A stretch of 64,000 nt of DNA, from the NCBI GenBank assembly GCA_022925895.1, contig JAKSYS010000310.1:1-64000 (forward strand), in the 5' to 3' direction. The position numbers and the translations under genes are program-made. The DNA comes from Fragilaria crotonensis (taxonomy: Eukaryota > Bacillariophyta > Fragilariophyceae > Fragilariales > Fragilariaceae). The notes beneath the pieces are model-generated. The model worked only from the letters and a program-made list of their open reading frames with translations, was not told the DNA's origin and did no database searches. Shown here piece after piece: positions 59,382 to 64,000 of this stretch (within the stretch, counting starts at the first letter, position 1; each line of letters opens with the position of its first letter).

Positions 59382-60905
59382 CTTTGTGCCAACTTTGTTT
59401 TGTTGGTTGTTGAGGACTTTTTGTTTTTGTAAAGTATTCAAATCGTTGATTTATTATAGTATTTGTATGTATCTGACAAAAAATGTAGTATGAGAAACGA
59501 CTAATTGGTCGAAGTTTAATTCGAGGGTGAATATTCTTTTTTTTTAAACTAAAAATTTTTTTACGTGCTGCCGCTGTCCCGGACAAAAACCGAACTCGAC
59601 CCACACGGATGACCGCTACCCTGGAGTACAGTAGAGGCCACCTGGAATAATGAGTATGATAGTGCAATGCTGCACTACCCAACTATCATGCAACCCAGAA
59701 GACTTCTCTAGGACTGCATGCTCTGATACTTTGACTTTCTTGCTTGTTGGTGGTAATGGCTGCTTGGTAGGGAGGGTGGCTGTAATGTGGAAAGAAGATC
59801 CACCACTTCTCGGAGTAAAATTTCCACTTCACTCGGTGACTTACTACTGCTTGAATATGACTTTGTTGTCTTCCTAAAGGTTGGCCCTGCTCTGGAATGT
59901 ACTGGATCTTTGGTGATTGATGTATCAATTGCATCATGGCTGCTTCATGCTGATTTTGCTGCACAGTATGACAAAATCGATTCACTGCAATACGGAAACT
60001 CCACTCTTGAATCGGATAACTCTGCTCTCGAATACTTAAACTCTTTTCTGGATCACTTGGAATCCACTTCTCTCAGTAACTTACTACTTGAATGTGACTT
60101 TGATGCCTTCCTAAAGGTTGGCTCTGCTCTTGATTAGACTGTTTGTGAAAGAAACTTGGCTCTTGGATCAAAGAACCTGGTGTGCTCTGATGAAGTTTGA
60201 TGAAACAAGAAAAGATCACCATGGATGATTGGTCGACGCCGTAGAAAATATACCAGATTCTGCCGTAGAAATTTCGATTCCGGAAAATACCAGTTATCTT
60301 GCAATTCAATCTCCTCCCTCCACTTCTGTTCAATCTTCATTTTCATTGTAGAAACTTCTTCATTGGTGTGTTTGACATGTTTTGAATTGAATGACTTAAC
60401 TTGAGAGGGCCTGGGGGCCCTCCCTTTCAGGGTTGATGTTGTGCTCCTATTCGTCATAGATTCCGTACTAGAATTCACGTAGGATTTCGTATGGACTTAC
60501 TGCTTGCTACCCTGGGAAAATTCTATCATAGAGGGTGAATATTCTTAGAAACCCAATACTCACATGCTAATGCCAGCAGCAGCAGTACCTTCACACTGCC
60601 AACAAAGGGCCCAGGAAGCTTACTCCCTTTGGCGGATTGCACTCCATCATGCCAACTTTGTGTTGTTGGTTGTTGAGGACTTAATGTTTTTGTAAAGTAT
60701 TCAAATCATTGATTTATTATAGTATTTGTATGTATCTGAAAATAAATGTAGTATGAGAAACGACTGATTAGTTGAAGTTTAATTTGAGGGTGAATATTAT
60801 TAGAAACCCAATACTCACATGCTAATGCCAGCAGCAGTACCTTCACACTGCCAGCAAAGGGCCCAGGGAGGCTCACTCGCCTTGGCGGATTTGCTCTCCA
60901 TCATC
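59382..60905. repeat. Tandem ~260-bp duplication, first copy split by an insert
   Basis: Copy ii is contiguous at 60652-60905. Copy i matches it in two pieces, 59382-59538 and 60531-60650, so a sequence of about 990 bp has been inserted in the first copy. Copy ii shows the empty site. Confidence 0.85.
59539..60530 (-). mobile_element. Retroposed insert with A-tail and 16-bp target-site duplication
   Basis: The insert is flanked by GAGGGTGAATATTCTT (59523-59538 and 60531-60546), present once in the empty paralogous site near 60787. On the minus strand it ends with an A-run (the T-run at 59537-59545 on the plus strand). A long variable target duplication plus a 3' A-run fits LINE-machinery retroposition of an RNA. 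The contents have minus-strand frames (60134-60478; 59686-59985) without a domain I recognise, and two similar internal stretches (around 59880 and 60115). It could be a processed copy of an unrecognised gene or a non-autonomous element. Confidence 0.65.
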
Positions 60906-62400
60906 GTCAAGGTTAAGAGCATCACATGTGCATAGTGCATAGTGAAAACATCTGCTTTAGCCCTATGAACAAGCCAATGTAAGCAATGCCTTGACAAAGG
61001 TTGCTATCTTGGATGCATTCCTTTCTGTCACTTGTGCTGCGATGGTAGAACTTAAAAGAAGCTTAGTAGCTATGAATTGCTTCATTTGGCGGCATTCCCA
61101 GGATCAGTTGCCCTGCCACGAGACCTGTTGTGTATAAGCCCTTCCCCAGAAGTGGTGGCTCTGCAAGGTGAAACAATTGTCCGCCAAACTGAGCAAGGAC
61201 GTGACAAAGCAGTCCTTAGTGTCGAATGGGTCCTAGTTTAGATGAATTTCTTGCTTGAAACCACTGGAATTGGCACACACTTCGAAAATACATAGTACTT
61301 TTGCATACATTCACTAGTAGTCCTCATTCAAGTATCCTGAATTGCTATAGACCATGAGTGATATCAACTTAGCTGCCTTGAAACTCTCTGTGTTTTGCTA
61401 GGACCTTTCCTGTCACACCTACTCATCAATGCCCCCACTGTGTCAAGTGTGCGTGCATTTTGCTGCAATAGTTCTGAAACATAATCAGCCCATATCAATC
61501 GAGGAGGCCTTCTTACAGGCACGTTGTATTCCACTGTGGTGACTCAGTCACTGAAGAATTTGCTTGGCGGGTTTTTGCTAATTATTTTGTTAGGATCCTT
61601 CGCAGAATCCTATGGGATTCCCAGATGTCACCTCAGCTGTACTGCAACGTCGGTCGATATGGATTGTGCGATTGTTAACAGGCATGGTGACTACTATGTA
61701 TGGAGCCTAAATGTCGTAGTGACGAGTACGCTACTCTACGGTGGCGTAGTGGGCAAAAACATAGTGACTATGACGTTTTAGCATATCCTCTAGGAGTCGA
61801 ATGACTCCTGGGTGGTTCATTTCCTAGCACTGGCCTGTCCCAGCATGTCGATGCCGGCGCTTCATTGTCGAGTACTACTACCAGGTAGTGGGGTTGGGTA
61901 CCATATCGTTCGGCGAGCCGGAAAAGGGGAAAACCTGTGACGTCGGGTGGATAGTATTGGATTGAAAAAGGTAACATGACAAGAGGGATACACCTTTTGT
62001 GCTTATCATGTCATCTATCCTTCTTGTCCGATGTGCGAGGAACGGGCGTAAACAAGACGAATAGCTATACAAGTAACTATGCCATCACATTGTTGTACTG
62101 GTACAATGAACCAGCAATGTCATTTGGCACTGTTGGTTTTGGACATCTACTAAAATTTTTGTTCGAGTCGGTCAGTATGTGCCAAGCAAAGATCAGGGTC
62201 TGGCTCATCTGTTATGGCATGTCAAGTTGGCGATGGTTTTGAATTCCAGTTGACGCTGGCTAGATATTGAGACACTTCTGCCTGGAACAAAATGAGGTAT
62301 TTCACTAGTAGTGTCATGGAGGCATTGTTTTGACGTCGCGAAGTTATGGCTAAGTTGAGGAGCTATGTCATAAAGGCAAGCCAGTGCTTGAGGGCGGCGT
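60906..62400. other. Gene-poor region
   Basis: Short frames on both strands, nothing recognisable. The frame 61524-61781 (+) has a hydrophobic N-terminus but no other support. Confidence 0.4.
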
Positions 62401-62429
62401 TAAACAAAATTAAAAGGAGGTATTTTGCT

Positions 62430-64000
62430 GGTGACATCGTTGATGGCCTCATTCTGGTGATAGGAGGTTACAGATTGCGGATGTAAGTCATGAATGCGTT
62501 GCTTTTCCATTGCAAAAGGTAGTTAATCTCCATTTCACTCGTAGTACAGGCTCCAACGCGTTTGGAATGGCATGACCAAGAAGCAAGAGTTTTTTATGCT
62601 TGGTTGGGTTGAGGTTCTACACTTATGCTACTGCTGCCCAGATGGCATTCTCGATGTCAACAGACGTTATGTGGAAGTCAGTTCCGACACAGCTGCGGCC
62701 GGTATACGTTGAGTGCGGCCTGCCTGCGCGCATTGTTGAGTTAAAGCTAAGTGGCGGACAAGAATCAGGAGGAAATGTTCAACAACAAAGCAGAGATGTT
62801 TTGTGCATTTTTGCGAGAGAAAAATTTCAATTTGCCAATATCGCCTTTCTTTTGTTCCTCGAATGATCACAGCTTGATTTTTCAACTCGGGTTTGGAATG
62901 CAGAGTGAAAGCATTAGCGTTCCCAAAACAATTCTTGTGGAAGGAGGCGGTTGCAAGTAGGTGGTAATGGGATTGATTAGTCTGTGCCCATTTGATTCCC
63001 CTACAGCAAGCATAGCTAGAGATTACACAAGGTCCAATTGCTTATAGCTGCGTTACGGCATAAATCACCCTTGAGGGTTTGGGGTCAGTTTGCGATAGCT
63101 TGGTGGAGTTTGACTGTAAACGGTTCTCAACGGTTTGGGATGAGTTACTAACTGGCAATGGTGTATGCTTTAATTGCCCAAAAATGCAACGTTGACCCCG
63201 TGGCAAGGTGAGTGGCATACATGACAATTGGAAATTAGCTCGGGAATGTGCTGGTTGGCTTGCTAAAAGCCAGTCACCAGGAGTGAGGTTTAAATCATAG
63301 CTAATAACAGAAGAGGAACTAGTGGATGCGATGGTGTTGAATCATAGAAGCGATTTTGAGAGTGGCAGGCTTAATTGGGCAGGAGCCATTGTACAGTGGA
63401 CAGCCTGGATGCCAGGCATGATAAGATGTCTGGATGCGGCCGGCAATCATGGTAAGACTTCGAGGAAATGAAACCAGCAAGGTTGTTATTGGTTCCTGCC
63501 ACATGGGAACAAGCAATGGATATATAGGTGCAGTCTAACAAGTCTTCATAGTACATGCTGACATGTAGCTGGCCCCTTTCGGATTTTGCTGACACCTTGC
63601 GAGCCCAGTTACATGATGGGGAGTTGTCGGCCGGATCGGATAAGGAGTTGTGGAATGGTTGTATTGGGATTTGCTGGGGTTTTAAGTTTTATCTGCCCAG
63701 GTGATTGCTGGTGCTAATTGGAGCAACAGGACAATTCAAGGATGTTGATGTGGACATTGCCAAGTTGGAACTGGTGGATTTGGGTCTTTGTTGACCATAG
63801 TACTCTGTCAAACCAATAGTGAAGTTTGTGGCAGTGCTGTGCTCCACCACCAGTGCCGCTTGTATCACCAAAAGTATTAAATTGAGCGTCTCTATCGATC
63901 ACGTGGCCTATGCCGATAGACCACTTTCTTGATGTTTCGGCAAGAATTAGATTGCAGTTGGCAAAGCTCAGTATATAGGGGTTGACAAATCGAGCTGAGA
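62430..64000 (-). mobile_element. Fossil of a tyrosine-recombinase (DIRS-like) retroelement, partial
   Basis: Minus strand. From the right edge inward there is RNase H-like sequence of a reverse transcriptase polyprotein (about 63300-63950), then, after a degraded stretch, sequence resembling the end of a tyrosine recombinase (about 62440-62730). This order suits DIRS-like elements rather than LTR elements with a DDE integrase. It is broken in many places (clearly more than five) and runs off the window, so the reverse transcriptase proper and one end are not visible. It looks old. Confidence 0.55.

Noticed and set aside
59686-60478. Heat-shock-factor-like processed copy in the retroposed insert
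   Set aside because: I looked for the HSF DNA-binding pattern because HSFs are common in diatoms, but the aromatic/basic core is not present.
60815-60997. Small minus-strand frame (HWLVHRAKADVFTMHYAHV) as a possible retroelement piece
   Set aside because: Too short, and no neighbouring sequence supports a retroelement here.

Overview
This is a nuclear window from a eukaryote, most likely a diatom (stramenopile), perhaps a pennate one. The reasons are: GT-AG introns of roughly 75-400 bp in an otherwise intron-poor, tightly packed gene set; a KRE6/SKN1-type glycan transglycosylase of the kind linked to chrysolaminarin; several single-pass LRR proteins with repeated 'IPSEIGLL' units; OPR/RAP-type organellar RNA-binding proteins; and an HMG-box protein with an insertion inside the box. 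The organism is inferred from gene content only.

Layout. 1-7.3 kb: a tandem segmental duplication (about 3 kb per copy). Each copy holds an LRR membrane-protein gene (+) converging on an ATG101 autophagy gene (-). The second ATG101 copy is a complete three-exon gene; the first lacks exon 1. 8-20 kb: housekeeping genes. These are aspartate aminotransferase, a METTL7-like methyltransferase (-), a VDAC porin, a Cys-rich membrane protein (-), a KRE6/SKN1-like enzyme with EGF-like and C-terminal membrane segments, and a glutaminyl cyclase (-) followed by a decayed partial copy of itself. 21.9-23 kb: DNA-transposon relic. 24.5-27 kb: an OPR-repeat gene (-) without a recognisable RAP domain. 27.2-33 kb: a hAT-like transposase scrap running into a 4.5-kb satellite of about twelve 376-bp units, each made of two related halves (190 + 186 bp). 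33.1 kb: tRNA-Phe. 35-49 kb: HMG-box protein, ADCK2-like kinase (-), a two-module LRR protein, an intact PRP43/DHX15 helicase, a kinesin-light-chain-like TPR protein and an organellar release factor 1 (-). 49.8-52.3 kb: OPR-RAP paralogue of the 24.5-kb gene. 52.5-58 kb: an LRR gene (-) whose ectodomain module is repeated six times. 58-64 kb: gene-poor, with a retroposed insert carrying a target-site duplication and the fossil of a tyrosine-recombinase (DIRS-like) retroelement running off the right end.

Many conserved genes (VDAC, AAT, KRE6-like, glutaminyl cyclase, RF1, TPR) are interrupted by one- or two-base indels, often at short homopolymers, while PRP43 and the ADCK2-like gene are largely clean. 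Part of this is probably uncorrected long-read assembly error, so 'pseudogene' calls here need care.

Three themes recur: mitochondrial or organellar functions (AAT, VDAC, ADCK2-like, RF1, OPR/RAP); three LRR families with one, two and six copies of the same ectodomain plan; and local duplications of every age (ATG101/LRR, glutaminyl cyclase, OPR, LRR modules, satellite).
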